A stretch of DNA of 64,000 nt from an uncultured Flavobacteriaceae bacterium (GCA_947494825.1 CANLWN010000004.1:532005-596004), one strand, 5' to 3'. Shown: positions 1 through 10,400, counted from the first letter of the stretch. Notes: generated by a model from the sequence alone, not told the origin. Made by a program: numbers and translations.

Positions 1-1
1 A

Positions 2-2425
2 GTGGACGATTTTAGCGCCCTTACCTACGGTGTCCGTGTTGGAGGGCCCATTGTAAAGGACAAATTGTTCTTCTTCGTAAACTACGAAAGACAGGATGAT
101 GAAACCCCGCAACCTTTTAACCTTTCCAACTATACCGGACGGGCCTCACAGGCAGACCTTGATGGATTAAGCACTTTTTTACAGAACACCTACAATTACA
201 ATCCTGGGATCTTCAACAACAATACCAGAACCTTGGAGAGTGACAAGTTCACAGCAAAAATTGACTGGAACATCAACGATGACCACAAGCTTTCCTTGCG
301 TCATGGTTTGGTAAAAGGAGAGAATTTGGAAGCGAGAAATTCGGATAACAATACCATAGGATTTATCAACGGTTCCGAATTTTTTAAGACAACCACAAAT
401 TCTACGGCCCTGGAACTAAACTCCAGGTTCGGGAACAAATATGCGAACAACTTAATTTTGACCTATACTACGGTACGGGACGACCGTGATCCTTCTGGAG
501 ATCCTTTCCCCACTGTGGATATCCAAGACGGGTTGGGTGAGATTTCCTTTGGTTCCGAGCCCTTTTCCACGGCCAACCTGTTGAACCAGGACGTATTCAA
601 CTTGATCAATAATTTTGAGATCTACGCCGGGGCGCACACCATTACCCTAGGTACCAACTTGGAGTATGCTTCCGCAAAGAACCTTTTCTTTGCCTTTAAC
701 TTTGGGGACTACACCTTTGAAGATCAGTTTGCCGCGGATGGCACTACTTTGACATCTTCTGGTCTAAACCAGTTCCTTACCGGACAGGATGCCGATGTTT
801 ACCAGCACGGATATTCTTTGGTGGGTAACGGGGTTACCGGAGATGAATCTGCCGGATCTGCTGATTTTACCACCTTCCAGGCCGGGTTTTATGTGCAGGA
901 TGAGGTGCAATTTACCGACAATTTCAAGTTTACCATCGGTATGCGTGTAGATGTTCCTTTCTTCGAGGATGGTACGGTCAACGACGATTTCAATACCCGC
1001 ACCATTCCTTTATTGGAGGCTGCCGGGAAAGATTTACAAGGTGCCCGTGTAGGACAATCCATAGGTGCCAACGCCCACATATCCCCTAGAATAGGGTTTA
1101 ACTGGGATGTGCATGGCAATTCCACCACACAGGTACGAGGCGGCCTGGGAATCTTTACTTCCAGACTACCCTTGGTATGGCCAGCTGGAACCTACAACAA
1201 CAACGGGGTCACCGGCGGGTTTAATTTTGAGTTTGGGCAGCCCTTCGTTGCCGATGTAAACAATCAGTTCGAAGATCCTGCTCCGGGTTCCGGAGGATTG
1301 GGAGGTAATATAGACCTGATATCCGAGGACTTTAGGTTGCCACAGGTGATTAAGTACAACATAGCCGTGGACCAGAAGCTGCCACTTTGGGGATTGATCG
1401 CTTCCGTAGATTTCCTTTATACCGATGTTATTACCGATATCTATTATGAAAACCTAAACCTACCGGATGCCACCGGCTCTTTGTTGACCGGACCGGATAG
1501 AAGGCCTACCTATAGTAGAAGTGATGAAATCGATGACACCTATGGAAGGATTATCCTGGCTTCCAACACTGGAGGTGGTGATGCGACCAATGTGTCCTTT
1601 ACATTGAGAAAGCCTTATGAAAATGGTTTTGCAGGCCAGGCTTCCTACGCGTACGGGGTATCCAACAAAATTTTTGATGGTACTTCCTCACAAAACAGTT
1701 CCCAATGGAGAAACATACAAACTGTGAACGGAAAGAACTCCGATTTGCCGGTAACGGAATCTGACTTCTCGCTGGGACATAGGGTAACCGCAAATGTTTC
1801 CTATGCCATTGAGTACGGAGGTGAGTTTGGGGGCAGGACTACCTTGGGCCTTTTTTACGAAGGAGCCGAAGGCTTGCCCTATAGCTGGATCTATAACGAA
1901 GGACGGGATTTGTTGAACGATGATTCCAGGGACAATGCCTTGATCTATGTGCCTGCCACGCAGAACGATATTAACTTGGTAGATCTAACGGACAGCAATG
2001 GAAATGTTACCGCTACACCTGCCGAGCAGTGGGCCGCTTTGGATCGCTTCATCGAAAACGATGACTACCTAAGTACCCGTAGGGGGCAATACGCCGAGCG
2101 TAACGGTGCCCGATCTGCTTGGAGTCATGTGGTTGATCTAAAGTTCCTTCAGGACGTTTATATCAAGACCGGGGAAAACAAGCACACCCTGCAACTGTCC
2201 TTTGATATCTTTAACTTCACCAACCTCTTGAACAAGGATTGGGGCGTAAGAAGGTTCGTGGACGATTTGGAAGCTGCACCGATTACTACGGCCAGTGGCG
2301 GACCAAATCCGGCCTTTACCTTTGACCCGGACACACAAATAGAGGATTTTGAACAAATAGACGACAGGGGTATCCAATCATCCAGGTGGCAAATGCAACT
2401 TGGGTTACGGTATATCTTTAACTAA
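2..2425 (+). CDS. TonB-dependent outer-membrane receptor, 3' part
   Basis: The reading frame is open from the first bases, so the true start, signal peptide and any regulatory domain lie upstream; the GTG at position 2 is not taken as the start. The 807 visible residues begin in the late plug or early barrel (GPIVKDKLFFFVNYE, typical of receptors with a carboxypeptidase-like N-terminal domain) and continue as alternating beta-strands to a terminal aromatic strand ending in Phe-Asn (LGLRYIFN), the usual outer-membrane insertion signal. It should import a substrate across the outer membrane using TonB energy. The substrate is unknown. No SusD-like partner follows, which argues against a glycan SusCD pair. 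A strong terminator lies 25 nt downstream. Confidence 0.9.
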   Translation: MDDFSALTYGVRVGGPIVKDKLFFFVNYERQDDETPQPFNLSNYTGRASQADLDGLSTFLQNTYNYNPGIFNNNTRTLESDKFTAKIDWNINDDHKLSLRHGLVKGENLEARNSDNNTIGFINGSEFFKTTTNSTALELNSRFGNKYANNLILTYTTVRDDRDPSGDPFPTVDIQDGLGEISFGSEPFSTANLLNQDVFNLINNFEIYAGAHTITLGTNLEYASAKNLFFAFNFGDYTFEDQFAADGTTLTSSGLNQFLTGQDADVYQHGYSLVGNGVTGDESAGSADFTTFQAGFYVQDEVQFTDNFKFTIGMRVDVPFFEDGTVNDDFNTRTIPLLEAAGKDLQGARVGQSIGANAHISPRIGFNWDVHGNSTTQVRGGLGIFTSRLPLVWPAGTYNNNGVTGGFNFEFGQPFVADVNNQFEDPAPGSGGLGGNIDLISEDFRLPQVIKYNIAVDQKLPLWGLIASVDFLYTDVITDIYYENLNLPDATGSLLTGPDRRPTYSRSDEIDDTYGRIILASNTGGGDATNVSFTLRKPYENGFAGQASYAYGVSNKIFDGTSSQNSSQWRNIQTVNGKNSDLPVTESDFSLGHRVTANVSYAIEYGGEFGGRTTLGLFYEGAEGLPYSWIYNEGRDLLNDDSRDNALIYVPATQNDINLVDLTDSNGNVTATPAEQWAALDRFIENDDYLSTRRGQYAERNGARSAWSHVVDLKFLQDVYIKTGENKHTLQLSFDIFNFTNLLNKDWGVRRFVDDLEAAPITTASGGPNPAFTFDPDTQIEDFEQIDDRGIQSSRWQMQLGLRYIFN

Positions 2426-2450
2426 TACATCAGCCTAATTATTTTTAAGA

Positions 2451-2476
2451 CCCCGACCGTAGTGTCGGGGTTTTTT
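2451..2476 (+). terminator. Intrinsic terminator after the TonB receptor
   Basis: A perfect 7-bp stem CCCCGAC/GTCGGGG with a 6-nt loop is followed directly by six T residues. It lies 25 nt after the receptor stop codon and 45 nt before the next start, so it should separate the two genes. Confidence 0.85.
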
Positions 2477-2520
2477 AATGCCCAAAAATTACTACTTTTA
2501 GGCAACTAAAAATCAACATT

Positions 2521-2961
2521 ATGTACGAAACCATACAAATCTTGCATTCCTATATGGCCTATGTGGTGCTGGCCGTACTTTTCCTTGCCGTGGCCAACGC
2601 CCTTATTGGACTGGCCGGAAACAAAATGTTTACCTTGAACAAAGACTTTCGTCTTAGTCTCTTTACCCTTATTCTATCGCATATACAATTGGTAGTGGGC
2701 CTTATTCTTTATTTTATTTCCCCTAACGGAATGAAAGCCATTCAGGAACTGGGTATGGGAGGTATGAGTGCTGCCGCTCGATTGCTGGCCCTGGAACATC
2801 CACTGATCAACATCATTGCCGTGGTGTTCATCACCATTGGATGGTCTCGGCACAAGAAGTTTATGGAAGGGAACAAGAAATTCAAGAGCATCGCCATATT
2901 CTATGGCCTTGGATTGGTGTTTATTCTTAGCCGCATTCCATGGGGGCAATGGCTTAACTAG
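2521..2961 (+). CDS. Four-helix integral membrane protein
   Basis: A 146-residue protein with about four hydrophobic segments (roughly residues 10-32, 43-66, 95-112, 122-141). His residues lie within or next to helices (His9, His54, His92), an arrangement seen in small b-type haem membrane proteins. Flavobacterial homologues are sometimes labelled cytochrome b-like, but I cannot confirm haem binding. It begins with ATG, stands alone between two terminators and is probably monocistronic. The membrane call is firm; the function is not known. Confidence 0.7.
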   Translation: MYETIQILHSYMAYVVLAVLFLAVANALIGLAGNKMFTLNKDFRLSLFTLILSHIQLVVGLILYFISPNGMKAIQELGMGGMSAAARLLALEHPLINIIAVVFITIGWSRHKKFMEGNKKFKSIAIFYGLGLVFILSRIPWGQWLN

Positions 2962-3040
2962 TTCCCTCAGCTTGGGATAACCCCCTCACACAAGGTTTGA
3001 AAACATCTGATCTATGGTTTGTAGATCTGATAGCCCATTT

Positions 3041-3092
3041 TATAAAAAAGGAGCGGCCGTCTGGAAAGTATGTGATTGTCCGGACGGCCGCT
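3041..3092 (-). terminator. Terminator of the SnoaL-like gene
   Basis: Arms at 3052-3064 and 3080-3092 pair over 13 bp with one G-T type mismatch (AGCGGCCGTC core). Read on the minus strand the hairpin is followed by a T-rich run (CCTTTTTTAT). It lies 20 nt past the minus-strand stop at 3112 and may also stop read-through from the plus-strand membrane gene. Confidence 0.75.
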
Positions 3093-3111
3093 TTAACCTT
3101 GGCGCTTGGGT

Positions 3112-3486
3112 CTAAGCGTGATAGTAACGTTCATTTACTATTTTGCCGTTTTCCCAGGTGGTCCGGACTACCTGTTCAAACTTGTGCTCCGTGCCGTCGT
3201 TGGTCCGGAATTCCATTACGGCTTCGTAGAAGGTAGTGTTGTCCTTTACGGCAGGGCCGCTCAACACGTTATATCCGTGGAACGCCACCACCGTGTCCAA
3301 TAACTTTTTTTCTTCTGCCAGGCAAAAGTCCTTGCCCACTTTTGCAGGATTGTTTCCCTCGAAGAGTTGCACATCCTCGGCCAGATGTTCTTCCATGGCC
3401 TCGATAAACTTACCCTCTGCCAAAAGCGCGGTCACCTCCTTGGCTTTTGTCAATAATTCCTGTTCCTGTACTGTTGTTGTATCCAT
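3112..3486 (-). CDS. SnoaL-like / NTF2-fold protein
   Basis: About 124 residues from the ATG at 3486; an upstream in-frame extension to 3540 is less likely because it adds a poorly conserved stretch. The order helix-rich N-terminus (EQELLTKAKEVTALLAEGKF), LAEDVQLFEG, then beta-strands ending WENGKIVNERYYHA matches the cone-shaped NTF2/SnoaL fold. Members are small cytoplasmic enzymes or ligand binders with very different activities, so no reaction is assigned. No signal peptide. Apparently a single-gene unit with its own terminator. Confidence 0.75.
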   Translation of the reverse strand: MDTTTVQEQELLTKAKEVTALLAEGKFIEAMEEHLAEDVQLFEGNNPAKVGKDFCLAEEKKLLDTVVAFHGYNVLSGPAVKDNTTFYEAVMEFRTNDGTEHKFEQVVRTTWENGKIVNERYYHA

Positions 3487-3606
3487 AATTACACTTTTTA
3501 GTTTGTGATTTTTATATGCACAAAAGTCGTACAAGCACAAGAACCTTGGAATACCATTTTTTCCCTAATCCTTGTAGAAATTACCTTTTTCCTGTTTTTG
3601 GCCACT

Positions 3607-4173
3607 TCAGTAGTATTTGTCAATGCCACCGAACCCTTTTATCATTTTGTTTCCCCTGGTTTTAGTGATAAAATTCGAAAGTCTTTTTTTGAATTCATCC
3701 GGACGCTTGCGGGCGCTATCAATGTAAGCAATTCGAATTCTTTTGTAGGGGTCGGAGAACGCTTGATAGTGTGCCCACGCCTTCTTGTCCTTTTTTATTT
3801 CATCGATGATGTCGACCGGGAAATCAAATTCCTCGCGGACAATGGGACCTACACTTTTTTCCACTATAGGATGCAGTTTTTTTTCCTTGAAAAGCCACTT
3901 TAATCGCTCTTTGTTCGCCTGCGAGTAACCGCTTCGGGCACGCCTTGGGGTAAATCGTTGTATGGTATGGTCTTGGTCGAGCGACTTTACCGTACTGTCG
4001 ATCCATCCGAAACAGAGCGCCTCTTCTACCGCATCGTTATATGGAATACGAAGTTTTCCAGAAGCAACTTTTGGATAGACCAACCAGATTTCCGAGGCCT
4101 TGTTATGGTTTTCCAGAAGCCAATCACGCCATTTTTTCCTATCGATGAAGTATTTGGTTGTAGCATGGTTCAT
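3607..4173 (-). CDS. YdeI/OmpD-associated family protein
   Basis: A 188-residue soluble protein with the family hallmarks: an N-terminal WLLENHNKASEIWLVYPK segment, the signature YNDAVEEALCFGWIDS near residues 45-61, RFTPRRARSGYSQANKERLKWL, and a C-terminal region in which DPYKRIRIAYIDSARKRPDEFKKRL precedes basic residues. Length agrees with the family (about 190). Relatives have been linked to stress or peptide resistance in a few bacteria, but the biochemical role is unknown. It may be co-transcribed with the GNAT, DinB and HxlR genes lying upstream on the same strand. Confidence 0.8.
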   Translation of the reverse strand: MNHATTKYFIDRKKWRDWLLENHNKASEIWLVYPKVASGKLRIPYNDAVEEALCFGWIDSTVKSLDQDHTIQRFTPRRARSGYSQANKERLKWLFKEKKLHPIVEKSVGPIVREEFDFPVDIIDEIKKDKKAWAHYQAFSDPYKRIRIAYIDSARKRPDEFKKRLSNFITKTRGNKMIKGFGGIDKYY

Positions 4174-4224
4174 GCAGATGGTATTGGATGTTTAATATTT
4201 CATGACTTTCAGCTTACCTACACA

Positions 4225-4638
4225 TTATTTTTGGATTACTTTGAACATCCCGGGGCCATCGTCGGCCCGTTTCGTGTAACCGAACCCCTTGTAGAATGCC
4301 TCCACGCCTTGTGCGGCCATAAGACCAACAAATGCATACCCCTGAACCCTGTGGTCCAAAAATGATTCTATGGTGTTCATAAGGGAGGTGCCTACCCCTT
4401 TGCCTTGATGCTCCGGGTGTACAATAAGGTCTTGAATATAGAAGTAAATGGCCCCATCACCAATAACACGTCCCATGCCTATGGCTTTTCTATCGCTAAA
4501 CAGGCAAACGGAAAACAGATCGTGTTCCAGGGCCTTTTGTACCTGAAGGTCGGGAACCGGGTTCCAATTTGTGGTTCCGCGCAAGGCCTGATAGTCTTTT
4601 ACTCCAAGGGCGTTGGTTTTCATTGTATACATCTCCAT
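4225..4638 (-). CDS. GNAT family N-acetyltransferase
   Basis: Should transfer an acetyl group from acetyl-CoA to an unidentified amine. The acetyl-CoA binding motif is seen at about residues 78-83 (HQGKGVG after IQDLIVHPE), with the following helix (TSLMNTIESFL) and a C-terminal EAFYKGFGYTKR strand. About 137 residues, normal for a single GNAT domain. Three ATGs (4638, 4632, 4623) are possible starts; 4638 is the first and a TTG at 4656 is less likely. Only 54 nt separate it from the upstream DinB gene, so an operon with it is plausible. Confidence 0.85.
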   Translation of the reverse strand: MEMYTMKTNALGVKDYQALRGTTNWNPVPDLQVQKALEHDLFSVCLFSDRKAIGMGRVIGDGAIYFYIQDLIVHPEHQGKGVGTSLMNTIESFLDHRVQGYAFVGLMAAQGVEAFYKGFGYTKRADDGPGMFKVIQK

Positions 4639-4692
4639 CGTTTGGTAAGCGACCAAATAAGGGTCTCAAGTTTTCGTTTTCGCAGTGCGACT

Positions 4693-5268
4693 TCATTTAA
4701 ATGTGGACACTTCCTTGGGCAGTTTCATCCCCAAATAGCGTTCTTTGATGATATTAAAATGCCTCAGCTCATGGCCTGCAATGTGGTAGGCCAATCCCCT
4801 TACCGTTCTTTTATTAATAATGCTACCGTCAAAGTCGACCCCTTTCCCACTTCGCGTCAAGGCCTCCTCGGGCAAATTTTGAAATAGGGAAAGGGTAGAT
4901 TTTCTCACGGTTTCGTATTCTTCAAAGATACTGTCCAAACTTCTGGTATTTGCACCGGAATATCGGGCGTAGTGGTTTTCCTCAAAACCCAGCACGGGAG
5001 TCTGATCGTTGCGCGCATACCTTAGCGCCCTATAGGCAAAAATACGTTCGTCGTCTATCAGGTGTACTAGAATCTCCTTGATGGTCCACTTGTCCGTGGA
5101 ATAGCGGTAGTATAGCTGTTCTTCGGGTAGCCCGTAAATGAATTCTTTGATCGTTAAAAAATTCTGCCAAAGATGGTCCAATATGTTGCCATCATCCTCC
5201 AATAGATCCATATAAATTTTGGAATAGCTGGGGTATTCTCCTGGAATCGGTTTGTCAATGTTTCTCAT
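4693..5268 (-). CDS. DinB-like four-helix metalloprotein
   Basis: A DinB-superfamily protein of about 191 residues. The likely metal ligands are seen in the expected pattern: His69 in KEILVHLIDDE, then His166 and His170 in HIAGHELRHF. This fold includes thiol-dependent transferases and many uncharacterised stress proteins. I chose the ATG at 5268 rather than the upstream frame because the longer version would overlap the HxlR gene and adds a basic, unconserved leader. It starts 16 nt after the HxlR stop, so the two are almost certainly one transcript. Confidence 0.85.
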   Translation of the reverse strand: MRNIDKPIPGEYPSYSKIYMDLLEDDGNILDHLWQNFLTIKEFIYGLPEEQLYYRYSTDKWTIKEILVHLIDDERIFAYRALRYARNDQTPVLGFEENHYARYSGANTRSLDSIFEEYETVRKSTLSLFQNLPEEALTRSGKGVDFDGSIINKRTVRGLAYHIAGHELRHFNIIKERYLGMKLPKEVSTFK

Positions 5269-5284
5269 AGGACGTACATGTTTT

Positions 5285-5611
5285 TTATTTAAAATTTTTC
5301 GCCCAAATTTTCGCCCACCCGCCAAGCGGGGCAATAAGTTCGTACAACGCTTCTCCTTGCGCAGTAAGGGCATACCCTTCCATGGTCCGCTCTATGAGAT
5401 GGGAATCCTTGAGTTCCTTCAGCCTTTTGTTCAATGTGGTGGGTGAAATGGATTCGCAGTACTCCTGAAGTTTTCTGAAGGTACTGGGACCGTTGTATAG
5501 GTGCCATACGATTCCCATGGCCCAACTGCGGCCTAAAAGGTCTAATAAAGCCATGATGGGCTGTCCGGTCTTGGAACCCCTAACGGGTTTGCCTGGAATG
5601 GGTATTGCCAT
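5285..5611 (-). CDS. HxlR-type winged-helix transcriptional regulator
   Basis: A 108-residue HxlR regulator: DLLGRSWAMGIVWHLYNGPSTFRKLQEYCESISPTTLNKRLKEL forms the winged helix and SHLIERTMEGYALTAQGEALYELIAPLGGWAKIW the wing and dimer helix. The N-terminus lacks the Cys residue found in redox-sensing HxlR members, so its signal may be a ligand. It is first in a minus-strand run with the DinB gene and by analogy may autoregulate that unit. Confidence 0.88.
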   Translation of the reverse strand: MAIPIPGKPVRGSKTGQPIMALLDLLGRSWAMGIVWHLYNGPSTFRKLQEYCESISPTTLNKRLKELKDSHLIERTMEGYALTAQGEALYELIAPLGGWAKIWAKNFK

Positions 5612-5730
5612 GGGTATTGCTACATATTGAATAGCAAAGCTACATAAAAAGTAGCATTTTGTACAATTTTATTTCAAAACTTCTCCGGTCCTTTTTTCCT
5701 CAGGGTTTTTTAACCCACAAAAATTATCGC

Positions 5731-6456
5731 TTAATCATCCACGGGCAGCAGATCACAAAACCAAAAGCCCATGGAAGCGGTATCTTCCTGCTTTTCGTCG
5801 TCCTTGGGCGCCCTATATTCCCGATACACCTTTTCGCCAATCGTGAATTTTACGGGATGTTTGAAGATGGGCCCATCAAAACAAAAGGTATGGAACTCGC
5901 CATGCTCGCCACAGGGGTCAACGTTTGCCGGAAGATTGTCTAGGAAGGTCTCATCGATTATCCTTCCCGCAAAGGACACATCCAACAGATCAGCTTTGAT
6001 ACAGACCACTACGGCCTTGAACCCGAGATCCAAAAATTCTTCCAACAGCGCTCTGGTGTTGCGCTTCCAAAGGGGAAAGCTACATTGTATGCCAAAAGGT
6101 TCCAGCTGTGTTTCCCGATAGCTGCGAAGATCCTCAAGAAAGATATCCCCAAAGGCCGTATGTGCGTATCCCTGGTCCCGTAAAGTTTCCACCGTCCTTG
6201 TCATTATACGGTTATAGTCCTCCATGGAAGTTTCTTCAGGAAGTTCGATGGTGGTACAGGGAAGTCCTATGGCTTCAACTTGTTTTTCCAAGAGTGCTCT
6301 GCGAAGCCCGTGCATGGAAACCCGATTGTGGTGGGTGTTAATGGACGTAAGCAGGCGATCCACCTGGTACTTCCCGTCTTTTTGCAAATGGTAAAGGGCC
6401 AGTGAGGCATCCTTCCCGGAACTCCAGTTAAAATAGGTTTTTAGTTTTTGTGTCAT
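5731..6456 (-). CDS. DUF71 PP-loop ATPase (diphthine-ammonia ligase-like)
   Basis: A 241-residue ATP-pyrophosphatase-fold protein. The PP-loop SSGKDAS is at residues 12-18, and the family segments EAIGLPCTTIELPEE, AHTAFGDIFLEDLRSYRETQLEPFGIQCSFPLW and DPCGEHGEFHTFCFDGPIF follow. Eukaryotic and archaeal members amidate diphthine on EF2. Bacteria lack diphthamide, so the substrate here must differ (a cobalamin- or nucleotide-related amidation is sometimes proposed). Cytoplasmic and apparently monocistronic. Confidence 0.88.
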   Translation of the reverse strand: MTQKLKTYFNWSSGKDASLALYHLQKDGKYQVDRLLTSINTHHNRVSMHGLRRALLEKQVEAIGLPCTTIELPEETSMEDYNRIMTRTVETLRDQGYAHTAFGDIFLEDLRSYRETQLEPFGIQCSFPLWKRNTRALLEEFLDLGFKAVVVCIKADLLDVSFAGRIIDETFLDNLPANVDPCGEHGEFHTFCFDGPIFKHPVKFTIGEKVYREYRAPKDDEKQEDTASMGFWFCDLLPVDD

Positions 6457-6659
6457 TCCAAGGGTTTTTGGTCAACCTACCACCATAAGGTTTGCCCTCA
6501 TAGATTCGCGTATTGCCTTTGTTGCACTTTTGGATGTATAAAGATACTCATTTTGACCTCCAACTTCCTTCAGCACACGCCCACCGGGTTAAGCTGATTT
6601 TAATCATTTTACCTACCGCAATTCTGGGATATCTTTATCTGGATCCAATTTGGAATGAA

Positions 6660-7445
6660 ATGAAAAAACTCCTTTTGATCCATGCTATACTCGCAACGGG
6701 TTTAATACAAAGTTGTACCATGGTAAAAGTACGTAGTAGTGAAAAACGAAATCCGATACCCCAAAGTGTGGTAGTGGATCAGGAACTGAAAATAACCAGT
6801 TGGGGTGCCATTCAGGTAAATAAGGCCCATTTCTATCCATCCAGTTTTCAACTAAAATGGGGTGGTACTGTCAGCTACATAGACCCGGTGGAAATACCCG
6901 ATGGGGAGAAAGCGGATTACATCTTTCTCACCCATGCACACCCTGATCACTTTTCCTTGACCACCATTGAAAAAATTGTAAAACCGGAAACGGTGTTTAT
7001 TTGCCCTAAAGGGGTCTCGGCAAAACTAGAAAAAAAGGGATATAAGGTACGAGAGGTACGGCCTGGAATAACTATAGGGTTCAATGGAATACAGTGCGAA
7101 GCCGTCGCCGCCTATAACACCAAAAACGTATTTCTTTGGATTAAGGCACACCCTAAATCCAAAGGAAACGTGGGCTATGTCCTAGACTTTGGCCGCACAC
7201 GCATTTACCATGCCGGCGATACCGATTTGATTCCGGAAATGGACGGTATAGCTTCCATCGCCGTAGCCATGGTCCCCGTTGGGGGAGATAATTTGACCAT
7301 GGATGTGGAAGAGGCGGCAAGGATGGTCAACCAGATCAAACCGGACCGGGTAATACCAATGCACTATGAGCTTAAAAATTCCGAAGACCTAAAGAAGTTT
7401 GGGGCGCTGGTTGGTAAGGAAATTGATCTTTTATTATTGGAATAG
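6660..7445 (+). CDS. Metallo-beta-lactamase fold hydrolase, lipoprotein
   Basis: About 261 residues from the ATG at 6660. Starting there gives a classical lipoprotein signal (MKKLLLIHAILATGLIQS-C) whereas the in-frame extension upstream would bury it, which decides the start. Metal-binding residues are seen as THAHPDH (His92, His94, Asp96, His97), HAGDTD (His184, Asp187) and a late VIPMHYE His. The sequence resembles the UlaG/YtkL-like branch of the family. Probably membrane-anchored facing the periplasm, with a dinuclear metal hydrolase activity of unknown substrate. It converges on the hybrid regulator gene with 22 nt between stops. Confidence 0.87.
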   Translation: MKKLLLIHAILATGLIQSCTMVKVRSSEKRNPIPQSVVVDQELKITSWGAIQVNKAHFYPSSFQLKWGGTVSYIDPVEIPDGEKADYIFLTHAHPDHFSLTTIEKIVKPETVFICPKGVSAKLEKKGYKVREVRPGITIGFNGIQCEAVAAYNTKNVFLWIKAHPKSKGNVGYVLDFGRTRIYHAGDTDLIPEMDGIASIAVAMVPVGGDNLTMDVEEAARMVNQIKPDRVIPMHYELKNSEDLKKFGALVGKEIDLLLLE

Positions 7446-7467
7446 GTCTTAGGCCGTAAATTCCGGC

Positions 7468-10400
7468 TTAAGAAAAATACTCGGAAGGCGTTTTGCCGAA
7501 CAGTTCCTTAAAGCGTTTGGTGAAATAGGAAAGATTGTTGAAGCCCACTTGATAGGCCACCTCCGAAATATTGCCCGCTTTGTTCTTTAATAGTTGCGCA
7601 GCGCGTTTTAGACGAAAATCTCTTATAAAATCTTGGGCCGATTGATCGGTCAAGGCCCGCATTTTTCGGAACAGCTGAGTCCGGCTCATTCCCATCTCCC
7701 TTGCAAAATCCTCTACTTTGAAAGCCGAATTATCCAAATGTTGCTCCAAAACCTGGATGACCTTTTCCAGAAAAAGTTCATCCTTGGACGTAATGGCCAG
7801 GGTCTTCGGTTCCAGGTTAAGTTGCCGACTGTATTTTTTGCGCAGGCGCTTTCGTTGATCGATAAGGTTCTTTACACGCGCGGTCAGTTCCTCCTTGTCA
7901 AAGGGTTTAACGATATAATCATCCGCTCCGGTCTCAATTCCTTCGAGCTTGGAGGTTTGGGATGCCAATGCCGTGAGCAATATTACAGGGATATGGCTGG
8001 TCTTTTCGTTCTGCTTTAATTTTTCGCAGAGCGATATGCCACTCATCCCGGGCATCATCACATCGCTGACAATGAGATCTGGCACCATTTTTAGGGCCAG
8101 TGAGAGGCCTTCGGTTCCATTTACGGCCTCGGTTATATGGTAGTCCTTGGTGAGCTGTTTCTTGATGTAGGCGCGTACATCGTCATTGTCCTCTACGATG
8201 AGAAGTTGCGGGCTTCCTTTTGTTCTTGACGGCCCCATTTCCAAGTCCTCTGAAATCCCCGACGAAACGCCCCGAACCGCTTTTTTGGGTTTTGAGGGTG
8301 GTTGCGTTACCTGGCTGAGATCCCCTTCAATGAACTGGTCTTTGGTTATGGGAAGAATTACCGTAAAGGTGGTTCCCTTTCCTTCTTCACTAGCCACGGA
8401 GATTGTCCCCTTGTGCAACTCGGCCAATTCCTTGGTCAGGGCCAAACCTATGCCCGTTCCGGTTTTTTCGCGAGTCGTGGAGCTGTCTACCTGGTAGAAC
8501 CGATCAAATACTTTCTCCAATTCCGCTCCGGATATTCCCGGTCCGTTATCCTGGACTACAATCTTAACCACCTTGTCCTGTTTTTGGATCAGTGTTGCGC
8601 CAAATTGTATCATCCCGCCTTCGGGCGTGAATTTAAACGCATTGGACAATAGATTGTTTACGATCTTTTCCAGTGCATCACCATCGAACCAACCCGATCC
8701 AATTTCGGAGGCTATGGCCACAGTGAACTTGATATGTTGAAAATCGGCCAGGGAGCTAAAGGAAGCTGCCCGTGTTTTCAGAAAGGTCTCCAGATCACCT
8801 TCGGTTACGTGCAGGGGCATATTGCCCGCTTCCAATTTGGCCAGATCCAGCAGTTGATTTACCAGATCCAGCAGCTTTTCCCCGTTCTGTTTCATCAATT
8901 GATAGCTTTGCCGGTGTTCCCCATCCTCCTCGGCTGAGGACAGTAGATCTTCTAAGGGCCCTAAGATCAGTGTAAGGGGGGTACGGAACTCATGGGAAAT
9001 GTTGGCAAAAAACTGCGACCTAAGGTTTACAAACTCCTGTTGCTTTTTATTGATAAGCTCCCTTGATTTTAGCTTGGTATTGTAATTTCGAAATAAGAGC
9101 AGCAAAATAACGATCAATGAACCAATGCCCCAGAGGAGCAGATTTCTTTGGGTAGCGCTTTGTTTTATAAGCGCTTCCTGAGTGGCCACTTCTGCCTGCT
9201 GTAATTCCCTTTCCTTGGTGAGCAACGCTATTTGCTGGTCTTTTTTTGCGGTTTCGTACTGTATCTCCCGGGCAACGATGTTCTTACTGGTTTCCTCGTC
9301 AAAAATACTGTCCCTTAGCACGTAATATTGTTCCAAATGGGTGAGTGCCGTATTTTCGTTCCCCATCTTTTTATATAGGTCGTATAGGGCAAAGGACAGC
9401 TTGCTCTTAATTTCCTTTGAATCGGTTAGGCGCGATATGTTCCACCCTTTGTTGAAGGTGTTCACTGCTTCCCGAAACTGCCGTTGCGCTACATATATGT
9501 TGCCCAGTTCATAAAGGGAGGTGGCAATGTTGAAGTTGTCGATCTCAATTGTTTTTTTCAAGGCAATACTCTTATTGAGAAAGGTGATTCCCTTGGCAGG
9601 GTCCTGATCGGCATGCAATACGCCAAGGCTGTGATAGTTTAGGCTCAACAGATCCTTAAAGGCCCCCTCCTCCGCTAATTTTAGGCTTTTGTCAAAATAA
9701 TAAAGGGCCGAGTCCTGCTGCGCATTCTTGTCCATGGCCACGCCCAGGCTATGGTAGTTGGAGGCGTTTAGCCGTGCATCCCCCAACTCTTCGCTATGGC
9801 GAAGCGATGCCCTATAATATTTTAAGGCATTTTCATAGTTTTCCATGTTATCGTAGACCCCGGCAATATTTTCAAAACAACTGGCCAGCAAATACTGGTC
9901 GCCCTCCCGTTCAAAGACCTCGAGGGAGGAGAAAAAATCGTTCAACGCCAGATCGTAGTTGCTAAAATTCCACTGGATGGTTCCCAGATTAAAGTTCACT
10001 TTGGCGACGGACAAGCTGTCCCCCGCCCATTGAAAATAGGGAATGGAGGCGGTAAAGTTCCTATAGGCATTTTGATTGTCACCCTGATATAAATAGACGG
10101 CGCCCATGTTTAGATAGCCATCCGCGATTCCCAAAGTATCCGCTACTTGGGTTCTATAGGTAAAATCTTTTTCATAATAGGAGATGGCTTTGTCGTATTC
10201 GGAAATGGAGGCGTGCAAAAGACCTAAGTTGTAATTAATGTCATGCACCCCGTCCAAGTCTCCCAATTTTTCAAAAAGCGCCTGACCCTGTTCATAATAA
10301 AAAATACAGCTGTCCATGGCGCCGGTATATAGGAAATAGGTGCCTTTGATTTTGTCTGCCGAGGCCATACCATATTTGTAGCTGTTGATAACGGCCAGGT

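Noticed and set aside
6513..6659. In-frame N-terminal extension of the MBL protein
   Set aside because: It would put 49 residues before a complete lipoprotein signal with lipobox, so the ATG at 6660 is preferred.
7448..7472. Hairpin between the MBL gene and the hybrid regulator as terminator
   Set aside because: CTTAGGCCG and CCGGCTTAAG pair imperfectly, but no T-run follows on either strand and the stem overlaps a stop codon.
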